A stretch of 64,000 nucleotides of DNA, taken from assembly GCA_002284895.1 (NCBI GenBank), contig CP015605.1:434001-498000 (forward strand), in the 5' to 3' direction. The stretch comes from Actinobacteria bacterium IMCC19121 (lineage in GTDB: Bacteria; Actinomycetota; Actinomycetes; Nanopelagicales; Nanopelagicaceae). This document shows positions 44,901 to 50,891 of this stretch, one piece after another. A program made the translations under genes and the position numbers. The notes beneath the pieces were generated by a model. It ran no database searches, had not been told where the DNA came from, and saw only the letters and a program-made list of their open reading frames with translations. Positions within the stretch are counted from its first letter, which is position 1, and each line of letters begins with the position of its first letter.

Positions 44901-45759
44901 AGTTGATCCTCTTGAGCCAACAAAGGCCTATAACAAATCTGCATGCGTGGATATCTATACCCACACAACAACTCCTCAATTACTGGGTTCTGCTTGCTCA
45001 ACTCCTGACGGTCAAGTAAGTATCTCGGTCATGGATTCCAAGATTTCACTGCGTGTTTATAATGTTGGAAGTGGAAGTGTTTATAGAGAATATGACGGAG
45101 TTGTACAAAACGATGTAGTTACAATTGAATATTCAAAGTATTTCCCCGGCACTAGCCGCTGGATAGTGAATGTTTCAACCGTTAATTCTATTACCTCGCC
45201 TGCTATTGATATAAAAAATGTTGAAGATGCACAAACTCAAGCAAATAAAATCATCGAAGAGGCAAAGAAACAGGCTGCACAAATTCTAGAAGAAGCTAAG
45301 AGTGAAATTAAGACAGTAACTGAGACCGAGACAGCCAAAATTTTAGATGCTGCAACAGCAACGGCGGCAAAAATTCTAGAAGATGCCAACGCTCAGGCCG
45401 CTAAAGTTCTAGCTGAGTTGAAGGCTGCTGCTGCCACCCCTAAGCCAACCGCTAAACCGAGCCCAACTCCAACACCAAAGGCACCTGCCGCCACTCCAAA
45501 GCCAACTCCAACTCCGGTGAAGGCTGTGCCAAAAGCCTTAACAATTTCTTGCAAGAAGGGAAGTCTTGTTAAGAGCGTTACAAGCACATCACCAAAGTGT
45601 CCAAGTGGCTATACGCAGATCAAGGAAACAATTGCAACACCTTCCCCAATAAAAGTGGTTGAAAAGCCGGAGACCATCACGTGTGTTAAGGGTGCGCTCT
45701 CACGTAAAGTAACTGGAATAAAGCCTGTTTGTCCTACAGGCTTTAGAAAAAAGGCTTAA
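38989..45759 (+). CDS. Giant secreted repeat protein with doubled two-Cys C-terminal module (family member H)
   Basis: 2256 residues, ATG with GGAGAG 8 nt upstream. An N-terminal signal segment (~22-45, ending K-S-E-A) leads to a Gly-rich domain (~75-365), three IPT/TIG repeats (~368-620), a Ser/Thr-rich domain with a Gly-Ser-Ile-Ser bacterial repeat, then seven near-identical InlB/Flg_new-type repeats (77 residues each, Y-K-A-G-T-N-G ... L-I-L-Y-P-V-W-S) plus four diverged copies. A beta-domain, poly-Gly linker, an Ala/Glu coiled coil (~2085-2145) and a Pro-Thr linker follow. It ends with two copies of the module (C-K-K-G ... P-K-C-P-S-G-Y and C-V-K-G ... P-V-C-P-T-G-F). Probable cell-surface adhesin or stalk, inferred. 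Confidence 0.85.
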   Translation: MAEKLDRLIESSPFHNASRKMARILVLTLLISIFSPLNIDKSEAVLPACTPDRTATYLGNTYLEFTTVTSGCTWTTPAGISSLSEVIIVGGGGGGGGGGSWAGGAGAGAVIRLTSVSVASSVDISVGGGGAVGATSSTCTLSIGANGSNSSFGSSIAFSGGGGGPDQQATCSNNYPKTPVYYAGANGGSGGGGGEAGNGQTVNSTSSSTASTSSPAGLGNSGGTYVYSGAGGYRGGTGGGGAGGAGGSLSVTAGSGPGGAGGAGISYSVLTENRSAVASPTQNSTLGVLVGSTYFVAGGGSGSQSVATFGSFAAGGTGGGGTGTNRFSNSVMAACTPGVAKTGGGGGAGCAGGSGFVLVVYSTPTTPSYTSLSPTSGTTAGGTSVTITGTNLSSATSVTVGGSTATINSNSSTAITITTPAGSAGAKDVVITTAGGSVTAGSAFTYAVPAPSYTSLSPTSGTTAGGTSVTITGTNLSSATSVTVGGSTATINSNSSTAITITTPSGSAGAKDVVITTAGGSVTAGSAFTYVVPAPTYTLLSPTSGTTAGGTSVTIVGTNLSSATSVTVGGSTAIINSNSATAITITTPSGSAGAKDVVITTAGGSVTAGSAFTYLSPGLTPIFDAPTRTSGGFSVSITNFDATYTWTNLTVSAGSVAVTSTEGTTRVITVTGLTSGQSATVTQVTTKTGFTNASANVSGTALTTQSITWSPTTSLSTTDSPATPSTLASSLGSVAISYSLVNAGTTGCTIDSSTAVITFNAPGSCVVRASTNATATYTAGNTDVTFVISQATRLITVTQTSNGSISPTTTTLNYGADQLFTFTPNTGYSVATITVDGSLLSGAALEAAIATGYTFTNVTSARSITATYSANSYSITYKAGTNGSGSDLTQSFTFGASATLKDSTAALTRTGYAIAGWSTTDGSAQTHALSASYSSASNLILYPVWSANTYTITYKAGTSGSGADLTQSFSFGSNPTLKDATAALARTGYAIAGWSTTDGSAQTHALSASYLTADNLILYPVWSVNSYSITYKAGTNGSGSDLTQSFTFGASATLKDSTAALTRTGYAIAGWSTTDDAAQTHALSASYSSAANLILYPVWSANTYSITYKAGTNGTGTDLTQSFTFGSNPTLKDATAALTRTGYAIAGWSTTDGAAQTHALSASYSSAANLILYPVWSANTYTITYKAGTNGSGADLTQSFTFGSNPTLKDATAALTRTGYAIAGWSTTDGAAQTHALSASYLTADNLILYPVWSVNSYSITYKAGTNGTGTDLTQSFTYGASATLKDATAALTRTGYAIAGWSTTDGAVQTHALSASYSSAANLILYPVWSANTYSITYKAGTNGSGADLTQSFTFGSNPALKDATAALTRTGYAIAGWSTTDGAVQTHALSASYLTADNLILYPVWSANIYIITFNANGTTGGTTPSIAYGSNALSSAPGLNRSDYSLAGWSETTSGSVLASWSVTGTKTLYAIWTPAFVVTFVSDGSPVASLTYTTTALAKPTDPTKTGYGFTTWKDASNNTISWPYTPTTSITLTAYWLINSYVIIITQSANGSISPTSATLEHGASQLFTFTPATGYSVATITIDGSALSGSALTTAITSGYTFTSISAAHSVGATYVILSYVITYKAGTNGIGTDLTQSFTYSATASLKDATAALTRTGYSITGWSTTDASAQTHALNASYSTNANLILYPVWNINTYRVTFDSPKATVTELIVDYIYASPALTLPSRTRANYVLQGWYSAATGGTKIGIATASYTPTDSITLYAQWVQETLNGIEASKLTFAGDIRASATQARTLVAETASSSVSVRVPAGALPEGTFVEVYSLSTDEYSRGPVGIQGDYIVNLIVAWHTIDELVPAATTPIIMTVRNATIKQGANVYAIQGSVVKKLATATADGEVVILISEDPIITITNPVVSTSGGGGGSGGGGGSGGGGGGAPSAGGGAPSGGGVVAAVSTPKTTAINLQLVDPLEPTKAYNKSACVDIYTHTTTPQLLGSACSTPDGQVSISVMDSKISLRVYNVGSGSVYREYDGVVQNDVVTIEYSKYFPGTSRWIVNVSTVNSITSPAIDIKNVEDAQTQANKIIEEAKKQAAQILEEAKSEIKTVTETETAKILDAATATAAKILEDANAQAAKVLAELKAAAATPKPTAKPSPTPTPKAPAATPKPTPTPVKAVPKALTISCKKGSLVKSVTSTSPKCPSGYTQIKETIATPSPIKVVEKPETITCVKGALSRKVTGIKPVCPTGFRKKA
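40090..40845 (+). repeat. Three tandem IPT/TIG-coding repeats, period 252 bp
   Basis: The units begin at 40090, 40342 and 40594 with an exact 252-bp (84-codon) period. The first two are almost identical in DNA; the third is diverged mostly at synonymous sites. Each encodes one IPT/TIG Ig-like domain with S-P-T-S-G-T-T-A-G-G and T-I-T-x-G-T-N-L. Confidence 0.9.
41605..43221 (+). repeat. Seven tandem InlB-type (Flg_new) coding repeats, period 231 bp
   Basis: The AAA of Y-K-A-G recurs at 41620, 41851, 42082, 42313, 42544, 42775 and 43006, an exact 231-bp period. The DNA is near identical with small block differences (for example GAC-AAT versus GCC-AAT before L-I-L-Y-P), suggesting recent expansion or gene conversion. 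A diverged copy recurs at about 43870. Confidence 0.95.
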
Positions 45760-45778
45760 CTAATTGCGCTCTCGCTGT

Positions 45779-45784
45779 TAACCT
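45779..45784 (+). promoter_or_regulatory. -10 hexamer TAACCT, leaderless start
   Basis: TAACCT lies 7 nt before ATG 45792 with no ribosome site. It separates this gene from the repeat-protein gene. Confidence 0.45.
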
Positions 45785-45791
45785 GCCTCAC

Positions 45792-46994
45792 ATGACATAC
45801 GACGTCCACAAGATCCGCTCCCACTTTCCTTCACTCAACACTGGCCTTGCATTTTTTTGTGGCCCTGGAGGATCTCAAGTTCCGATGGTCGTTGGAGCAG
45901 CAATTGCTCACGCCATTACTAAGCCGATCTCTAATAGAAACACGAATACAGAGAGTGAAAAGAACGCAGAAGAGTATGTGCTGGGCTTTAGGCAAGCAGT
46001 CGGTGATCTCATCGATGTTGATCCACGTGGTGTTGTTTATGGACGCTCATGGACTCAGCTCACTTATGACTTCTCAAGAACGCTCGCAAAAAACTGGGGA
46101 CCAGGAGATGAAGTTGTTGTCTCTCGCTTAGATCATGATTCAAATGTTCGTCCATGGATTCAAGCGGCAGAGGCTGTTGGGGCAACCATTCGTTGGGCAG
46201 AGCTAGATACTAAGACAACAGAGATTAGTGTGGCCGCAGTTGAAGCGGTTTTATCCTCTAAGACAAAGCTTGTTGCAATAACAGGTGCTGGAAACACAAT
46301 CGGTACTCGACCTGATCTAAAGGCAATTGGGGCTGCCGTGCACAAGGTGGGTGCACTGTTTTATGTGGATGGCGTGCACTTAACACCACATGCAGCTATT
46401 AGCGTTAAAGATATTGGCGCTGATTTCTTTGGTTTCTCTTTCTATAAGTTAATGGGACCACACTGCGCCGCCCTTGCAGCATCCCCAGCACTCCTTGAGA
46501 CCTTATCTAATGACAAGTTATTACCCGCCACCAATATCGTCCCAGAGCGCTTTGAGTTCGGCACATTGCCCTATGAGCTCATGGCTGGATGTATTGCAGC
46601 AGTTAATTTCATTGCAGAGATGGCTCCAGGTAATGGTGTTACACGGCGTGAAAAGATCGTTAACTCAATGAACGCGCTAGAAAAGTACGAAGATGAATTA
46701 CTGGAATATCTAGAGAGCTCTGTTGCCGCGCTACCTGGAGTAACGTTGTATGGAAAAGCTAAGCACCGCACACCAACAATCTATTTCTCTTTTGCAGGAC
46801 ATAACAGCGCTGACATCTATAAAGCTATGGCGCAAAAAAGCGTGACTCTTCCTGCCTCTAACTTCTATGCCCTAGAGGTCTCACGCGCCCTTGGCTTAGG
46901 TGATGCTGGCGCGTTGCGCGCGGGCCTAGCGCCGTATTCAACGAGAGATGATGTGGACCGCCTCATTGCAGGCTTAAAAGAGCTCACTGCATAG
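45792..46994 (+). CDS. Cysteine desulfurase-like PLP enzyme (aminotransferase class V)
   Basis: 400 residues. Class V fold with N-T-N-T-E-S-E-K ... R-S-W-T-Q-L-T near the N-terminus, S-R-L-D-H-D-S-N-V-R, the PLP-contacting V-D-G-V-H-L-T-P-H, and Schiff-base K219 in F-G-F-S-F-Y-K-L-M-G-P-H. This combination matches the cysteine-desulfurase-like subfamily rather than true SufS/IscS. No active-site Cys loop of the SufS type is evident. The reaction is uncertain: a PLP-dependent lyase or transaminase acting on a small amino acid. No Fe-S genes lie beside it. Confidence 0.85.
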   Translation: MTYDVHKIRSHFPSLNTGLAFFCGPGGSQVPMVVGAAIAHAITKPISNRNTNTESEKNAEEYVLGFRQAVGDLIDVDPRGVVYGRSWTQLTYDFSRTLAKNWGPGDEVVVSRLDHDSNVRPWIQAAEAVGATIRWAELDTKTTEISVAAVEAVLSSKTKLVAITGAGNTIGTRPDLKAIGAAVHKVGALFYVDGVHLTPHAAISVKDIGADFFGFSFYKLMGPHCAALAASPALLETLSNDKLLPATNIVPERFEFGTLPYELMAGCIAAVNFIAEMAPGNGVTRREKIVNSMNALEKYEDELLEYLESSVAALPGVTLYGKAKHRTPTIYFSFAGHNSADIYKAMAQKSVTLPASNFYALEVSRALGLGDAGALRAGLAPYSTRDDVDRLIAGLKELTA

Positions 46995-47096
46995 GTTTTT
47001 CACAAACAACCCACAAGATTGCCAGGGCTTTAACACAGAGTTTTGTTCTATTTTTTACCTATCCGCAAGAGGTTGTGGAAGAGATGAGGAGATTTC

Positions 47097-47462
47097 ATGA
47101 TCAATTTAAAGCGCATCGTTGCAGTGGCAACTACTGCAGGACTCTTTGCACTTGCGGGTGTCACGGGGGCACAAGCTGCTGAATCAACTACACCAGTAGT
47201 TAAGAAAGTAGCGTTAACACCAGAACAAAAAGCAGCATTCGATGCAGCACGTGCAGCATTTAAATCTGCACAAACAGCACGTCAAGCTGCAATAGCAACT
47301 GCAAAGCCAGCGATTGAATCCGCAAGAGCTAGCTTTGAAGCTGCACGTTCTGCTGCAACAACACCAGAGGCCAAGAAAGCTGCACGTGATGCTTTCAAAG
47401 CCGCGGTGGCAACTGCTAGAGCAGGTATTCCTGCCAAGCCAGTGAAACCAGCTCGTCCTTAA
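47097..47462 (+). CDS. Small secreted Ala/Lys-rich protein
   Basis: 121 residues. A signal peptide (M-I-N-L-K-R-I-V ... G-A-Q-A-A) is followed by an Ala/Lys/Arg-rich helical region with repeating A-A-F-x-A-A-R-A and A-A-R-S-A motifs, probably a single long amphipathic helix. The end is Pro/Lys-rich. GAGGAG lies upstream of the ATG and a strong terminator follows, so it is a monocistronic and probably well expressed gene. The family is unknown; a role in the envelope is likely. Confidence 0.75.
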   Translation: MINLKRIVAVATTAGLFALAGVTGAQAAESTTPVVKKVALTPEQKAAFDAARAAFKSAQTARQAAIATAKPAIESARASFEAARSAATTPEAKKAARDAFKAAVATARAGIPAKPVKPARP

Positions 47463-47482
47463 AAAGAGTTGAGAAAGTAAAA

Positions 47483-47515
47483 AAGGAGCCAGTTCCCCTG
47501 GCTCCTTTTTTCTTT
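47483..47515 (+). terminator. Rho-independent terminator
   Basis: A 10-bp perfect stem (AAGGAGCCAG with CTGGCTCCTT) with a 5-nt loop, followed by a T run. Confidence 0.93.
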
Positions 47516-47655
47516 TCAAATTGAACGGCCCAAGCGATATAGCTAATAGCCAGTGATCTCTCTTGGGCCCTGCGTAAAGAATAATCCGCAAAGTTTGAAA
47601 AAGCAAGTGTTGATAACTTTTTTCTCATGTCAGTCGTGTGTTCAACAATCACGGA

Positions 47656-48156
47656 ATGGAAAAATCTAAGAACCTTTTTGAAGCACAGCTTCGAATGTAT
47701 GCAACTCTCTATTTCATTATTGGATTAATTGAAACTGAGTTACGCAGGCGCATCATGATTGCTCTTAGTAGTCTTGCAGCAGAAAAAGGTTACAGAGAGT
47801 GGCTCGATGTTGTACCAAAGAGTTTTGGAAACCTTCGTAGTTTGAGAGTGGCCTATAGAAATAATCAGTATTCCTGGGATGGCGTAGAAGAGTTCCTAAC
47901 CTTTAGCTTTTGGAGACATCTTTTTGATGGAAGCAATTTCACCCTTTTATGGATTCCAGAGCTCTATACGGTTTTTCCAGCACTAGAAAAGCCAAAAAGC
48001 TGGAAGAGTTTTGCCCAAGTTGGAAACCATATGGCGCGAGCGAATGGCATCCGTAACATGGTTGCTCACTACAGTTTTCGCGAAGTTTCAGATTTTCAGA
48101 GAGATAAAGAAGTTTTAATCTGGATTATTCGAAAAATGGGTGGAGTAAGTCTTTAG
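47656..48156 (+). CDS. HEPN-like (Abi-type) protein
   Basis: 166 residues from ATG 47656, preceded at 6 nt by AACAAT; a GTG at 47638 is a possible earlier start. Helical, with the HEPN-type R-N-x3-H (R133-N-M-V-A-H138) near the C-terminus and a W-R-H-L-F motif in the middle, as in Abi_2/HEPN proteins. HEPN proteins are often metal-independent RNases in defence or toxin systems. No nucleotidyltransferase (MNT) partner or antitoxin is adjacent, so a lone role is uncertain. It is convergent with the MshD gene (a 4-nt overlap). Confidence 0.6.
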   Translation: MEKSKNLFEAQLRMYATLYFIIGLIETELRRRIMIALSSLAAEKGYREWLDVVPKSFGNLRSLRVAYRNNQYSWDGVEEFLTFSFWRHLFDGSNFTLLWIPELYTVFPALEKPKSWKSFAQVGNHMARANGIRNMVAHYSFREVSDFQRDKEVLIWIIRKMGGVSL

Positions 48157-48629
48157 TTAAACCCTAATGTCTGATAGAGCTTTAAACCTTTTTCATTATC
48201 AGCATCGACATATAACATCGCATGCTTTAAACCCTTAGTAACAAAGTAGTTAATAGCCTCTACGGAGAGTGCCCGTGCAATGCCGCGGCCATGATGGGCT
48301 GGGGCTGTGCCAACAACATAGAGCTCACCGACTGGATCTTGATTGACTAGATCTTGGTGAATCTTGGTCCAGACAAAGCCTTCTATTACTCCTTTTTCGG
48401 TTGCAAGAAAGAAACCTTGAGGATCAAACCAGCCTTCGGCAATTCTGTTATCTAGATCTGCCATTGCCCAATTACCTTGATCTGGGTGGTGGGCAAAGAC
48501 TTGGTTGTTTAAATCCAGCCATTGTTGTTTATGGATAGAGGTATCAAAGGTTTCGATGGTGTAGTCGTGAGTTGCTTGAGGTAGTGAATCGCTAGTGAGA
48601 TCGCGATGGAGTTTTAGAATATGACGCAT
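48153..48629 (-). CDS. mshD: MshD-like mycothiol synthase, single GNAT domain
   Basis: 158 residues. Matches the C-terminal, catalytic half of MshD: N-N-Q-V-F-A-H-H-P-D-Q-G-N-W, W-F-D-P-Q-G-F-F, E-L-Y-V-V-G-T-A-P, acetyl-CoA loop H-H-G-R-G-I-A, and L-Y-V-D-A-D-N-E-K-G-L-K-L-Y. MshD acetylates Cys-GlcN-Ins with acetyl-CoA in the last step of mycothiol synthesis. Typical MshD is about 300 residues with two GNAT domains; the N-terminal one is absent here. It lies 3 nt downstream of the glnR-like gene. Gene order and motifs support the call; activity of the short form is unknown. Confidence 0.8.
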   Translation of the reverse strand: MRHILKLHRDLTSDSLPQATHDYTIETFDTSIHKQQWLDLNNQVFAHHPDQGNWAMADLDNRIAEGWFDPQGFFLATEKGVIEGFVWTKIHQDLVNQDPVGELYVVGTAPAHHGRGIARALSVEAINYFVTKGLKHAMLYVDADNEKGLKLYQTLGFN

Positions 48630-48632
48630 AGT

Positions 48633-49313
48633 TTATGCATCGACAGTGAAGCGATATCCCACATTTCTAACAGTTCCAATGATTGCTTCAAACTCAGGAC
48701 CTAGCTTTGAGCGCAGGCGTCGGATGTGAACATCAACTGTGCGTGTGCCACCGAAGTAGTCATAACCCCAGATCTCTTGCAAGAGTTGAGCCCGCGTGAA
48801 GACACGGCCTGGGTGCTGAGCTAAATACTTAAGTAGTTCAAACTCTTTAAAAGTTAAATCTAGAACTTCACCCTTAAGGCGGGCGGTGTATGTGGATTCA
48901 TCAATTGAAACATCACCGCTTCTAATCTCACCACTTTGAGGGTCGTTGTGAAGATCAGAGGCAGCTTGCTTGCCTAAAACAATACGGATACGAGCATCTA
49001 CTTCAGCAGGTCCTGCTGTATCGAGCATGACATCGTCAATGCCCCAGTCAGCATTAAATGCAGAGAGGCCACCTTCAGTAGTAATTGCAATGATGGGGCA
49101 TCCAATACCAGTTGTTGTAATGAGCTTTGTTAAAGACTTTGCAGCCGGTAGTTCACGGCGAGCATCGATGAGTAGAACATCTACTTCTGGTGCATCTACT
49201 AGAACAGATGCTTCTGCAGGCAAGATGCGAACAGTGTGCTGGAGCAAACCAAGTGCCGGTAAAACTTCAGCACTAGCACCATGAGTGTTCGTAAGTAGCA
49301 GAACCTTGGCCAT
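48633..49313 (-). CDS. glnR: GlnR-type orphan response regulator
   Basis: 226 residues. The receiver half has the GlnR pattern: [42 protein letters not shown]. The C-terminal half is an OmpR winged helix ([22 protein letters not shown]). In actinobacteria it controls nitrogen assimilation genes. No kinase is nearby, as expected for GlnR. The ATG is preceded at 6 nt by TAGTCT. Confidence 0.9.
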   Translation of the reverse strand: MAKVLLLTNTHGASAEVLPALGLLQHTVRILPAEASVLVDAPEVDVLLIDARRELPAAKSLTKLITTTGIGCPIIAITTEGGLSAFNADWGIDDVMLDTAGPAEVDARIRIVLGKQAASDLHNDPQSGEIRSGDVSIDESTYTARLKGEVLDLTFKEFELLKYLAQHPGRVFTRAQLLQEIWGYDYFGGTRTVDVHIRRLRSKLGPEFEAIIGTVRNVGYRFTVDA

Positions 49314-49318
49314 TGGTA

Positions 49319-49325
49319 CAGACTA
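49319..49325. promoter_or_regulatory. Overlapping divergent -10 hexamers of glnR and the thioredoxin gene
   Basis: On the minus strand TAGTCT occupies 49320-49325, 6 nt from the glnR ATG. On the plus strand CAGACT occupies 49319-49324, 6 nt from GTG 49331. The two hexamers share five base pairs, so polymerase can serve only one at a time. Confidence 0.45.
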
Positions 49326-49330
49326 CCCTC

Positions 49331-49738
49331 GTGAAATCGTTGCTTCCAATCGTGATTGTGCTGGCCCTTGCTAGCGCATATGGCTTTTGGTATCAGCGCT
49401 CGCGGGGCGTAATAAAGGCTAAAGAGCGGGCCGTTGTGATTACTGCCCAGATGATTGGCGCACCCCTTGGCTCTAGAGCCAGCCTTGTTCAGTTCTCTTC
49501 AGCCTTTTGCACACCATGCCGGGCAACCAGAGCGTTACTAGAAAACGTTGTTGAAGATCTAGAGGATGTTGTGCACATAGATATAGATGCCGAAGATCAT
49601 TTAGAGCTAGTGCGTCAGCTAAATATCTTGAGCACACCCACCACTCTGATTCTTGATTCCAAAGGACATGAAGTGGGGCGAGCTGTGGGAGCACCTAAGC
49701 GTGAACAAGTCCTTAATGCCCTTGCTGCTATTAGATAG
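49331..49738 (+). CDS. Membrane-anchored thioredoxin-fold protein
   Basis: 135 residues from GTG 49331; a TTG at 49313 overlaps the divergent start. One N-terminal TM segment (~3-18) is followed by a thioredoxin fold with redox C60-T-P-C63, and a cis-Pro-type T-P-T-T-L. CTPC differs from the standard CGPC. If the N-terminus is an anchor, the domain lies outside the membrane. It faces the downstream leader-type peptide and DUF4395 gene; thioredoxin and DUF4395 genes are often neighbours in actinobacteria. Confidence 0.8.
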   Translation: MKSLLPIVIVLALASAYGFWYQRSRGVIKAKERAVVITAQMIGAPLGSRASLVQFSSAFCTPCRATRALLENVVEDLEDVVHIDIDAEDHLELVRQLNILSTPTTLILDSKGHEVGRAVGAPKREQVLNALAAIR

Positions 49739-49782
49739 TTTGTGCAAATAACTCGCAACTCGCGTTTCTGATTTAGCTTCTT

Positions 49783-49788
49783 TATTAT
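49783..49788 (+). promoter_or_regulatory. -10 hexamer TATTAT, leaderless start of a short peptide
   Basis: TATTAT lies exactly 7 nt before ATG 49796, with no Shine-Dalgarno. Confidence 0.5.
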
Positions 49789-49795
49789 TTGCCAC

Positions 49796-49873
49796 ATGTC
49801 ATTAGCCAGCTTCTTCACCAAGCGCCGTGTCGTTGATTACGGTCGCCTGGCTGGTTCTTTGTGCCGAATGTAA
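49796..49873 (+). CDS. 25-residue leader-type peptide ending in -SLCRM
   Basis: M-S-L-A-S-F-F-T-K-R-R-V-V-D-Y-G-R-L ... S-L-C-R-M. Short peptides of the T-K-R-R-x-V-D-x(2-3)-R-V ... L-C-R type are known upstream of sulfur-metabolism genes in actinobacteria and are annotated as putative leader peptides. Here it precedes DUF4395 by 49 nt. The stop overlaps an 8-bp hairpin, so translation could influence the mRNA structure. An attenuation role is inferred. It is too short for ordinary gene callers. Confidence 0.65.
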   Translation: MSLASFFTKRRVVDYGRLAGSLCRM

Positions 49874-49894
49874 TTGTTTTTCATTTAAACAATT
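49872..49894 (+). promoter_or_regulatory. Hairpin overlapping the leader peptide stop codon
   Basis: AATTGTTT pairs perfectly with AAACAATT across a 7-nt loop. A ribosome at the leader stop would cover the left arm. Confidence 0.5.
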
Positions 49895-49922
49895 AACTAT
49901 TCGTCTACCAAGGAGATAAGAA

Positions 49923-50375
49923 ATGACACAAGTAAAAACCCAAGTAAACCCATCCACAGTAATTGATGCTCGTGGAGCACGCTTTAGTGCAGCGATTACA
50001 ACAGCGGTTCTAGCGACCGCCTTAGCAACGTCTAACCTCTGGGTTATTGTTGCTCAGGCAATTGTTTTTGCAATCGGTGCCTTTCGTGGTCCACAGTTCA
50101 CACCGTATGCGCTGATCTTTAAGAATATTGTTAAGCTACGTTTAAAGAGTGCGGTTGTAACAGAAGATGTGCGCCCACCTCAGTTTGCACAAAGTGTGGG
50201 TCTGTTATTTGCACTCGCTGCAATCGCTGGATCAATCACCGGAATCTCTGGACTCTTTGTAGTTGCAGTTTCATTTGCACTTGCAGCGGCCTTCCTTAAC
50301 GCTGCATTTAACTTCTGCCTGGGTTGCGAGATGTATTTACTGCTACTTCGCGCAAGAAAACCACAAGCTTCTTAA
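49923..50375 (+). CDS. DUF4395 membrane protein
   Basis: 150 residues, about four TM helices. DUF4395 features are visible: I-D-A-R-G-A-R-F-S-A-A near the N-terminus, R-G-P-Q-F-T-P-Y, R-P-P-Q-F-A-Q-S-V-G, and F-N-F-C-L-G-C-E-M-Y near the C-terminus with the paired Cys. The function is unknown but the family is linked to thioredoxin and sulfurtransferase genes, consistent with a redox or sulfur role. AAGGAG precedes the ATG. Confidence 0.85.
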   Translation: MTQVKTQVNPSTVIDARGARFSAAITTAVLATALATSNLWVIVAQAIVFAIGAFRGPQFTPYALIFKNIVKLRLKSAVVTEDVRPPQFAQSVGLLFALAAIAGSITGISGLFVVAVSFALAAAFLNAAFNFCLGCEMYLLLLRARKPQAS

Positions 50376-50402
50376 CGTCTCTAGCGTTAAGCCTTCGAAA
50401 GA

Positions 50403-50461
50403 TACTTTGGCGCACCTGGGTGCAGTTACCGGGGGGTTTTTACGCCCAGGTGCGCAAAGTA
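50403..50461 (+). promoter_or_regulatory. Long inverted repeat between DUF4395 and the Fur gene
   Basis: TACTTTGGCGCACCTGGG (50403-50420) is the reverse complement of the right arm 50445-50461, with one bulged G. The loop of 24 nt contains GGGGGGTTTTT. It could be a terminator, a regulator site or a mobile repeat. It ends 25 nt before the Fur start. Confidence 0.55.
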
Positions 50462-50486
50462 ATCTAAGACAAAGTAAGGTATGCAC

Positions 50487-50891
50487 ATGGCTGATAAGCA
50501 CGAACTGCGCGATAAGGGATTACGTTTAACACCACAACGTGAACTAGTCCTTGCTGCTGTGCGCGCACTTGGGCATTCAACGCCTGAAGAAGTGGCAGAG
50601 AAGGTTCGCCTGACACATCCAGGAATTAATCTTTCAACGGTCTATCGCAACCTAGAAACTCTAGAAAATGTTGGTTTAGTTCAACATACCCACCTAGGCC
50701 ATGGCGGTGCCACCTATCACGCAGCTGAAGAGCTGACCCATCTGCACTTAGTGTGTGGAAAGTGTGAGGCTGTCGGAGATGCACCATTAGATGTTGCTTC
50801 TACTTTTGTTAATGCACTCTCAGATGATTATGGCTTTAAGACAGATGTTTCACACTTTGCAATCTATGGAACCTGTTCTAACTGTCAATGA
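50487..50891 (+). CDS. Fur-family transcriptional regulator
   Basis: 134 residues from ATG 50487; TAAGG is 7 nt upstream (an ATG at 50481 is too close to it). Winged helix with T-P-Q-R-E-L-V-L-A-A-V and S-T-V-Y-R-N-L-E-T-L, a metal-binding H-L-H-L-V-C-G-K-C, and a second Cys pair (T-C-S-N-C-Q) for structural zinc. The sensed metal (Fe, Zn, Ni) cannot be told from the sequence. The stop overlaps the next start by ATGA. Confidence 0.88.
   Translation: MADKHELRDKGLRLTPQRELVLAAVRALGHSTPEEVAEKVRLTHPGINLSTVYRNLETLENVGLVQHTHLGHGGATYHAAEELTHLHLVCGKCEAVGDAPLDVASTFVNALSDDYGFKTDVSHFAIYGTCSNCQ

Noticed and set aside
47214-47652. Antisense Cys-rich frames over the small Ala-rich protein and its terminator
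   Set aside because: They cross a clear terminator hairpin and are the reverse of an Ala-rich coding region.
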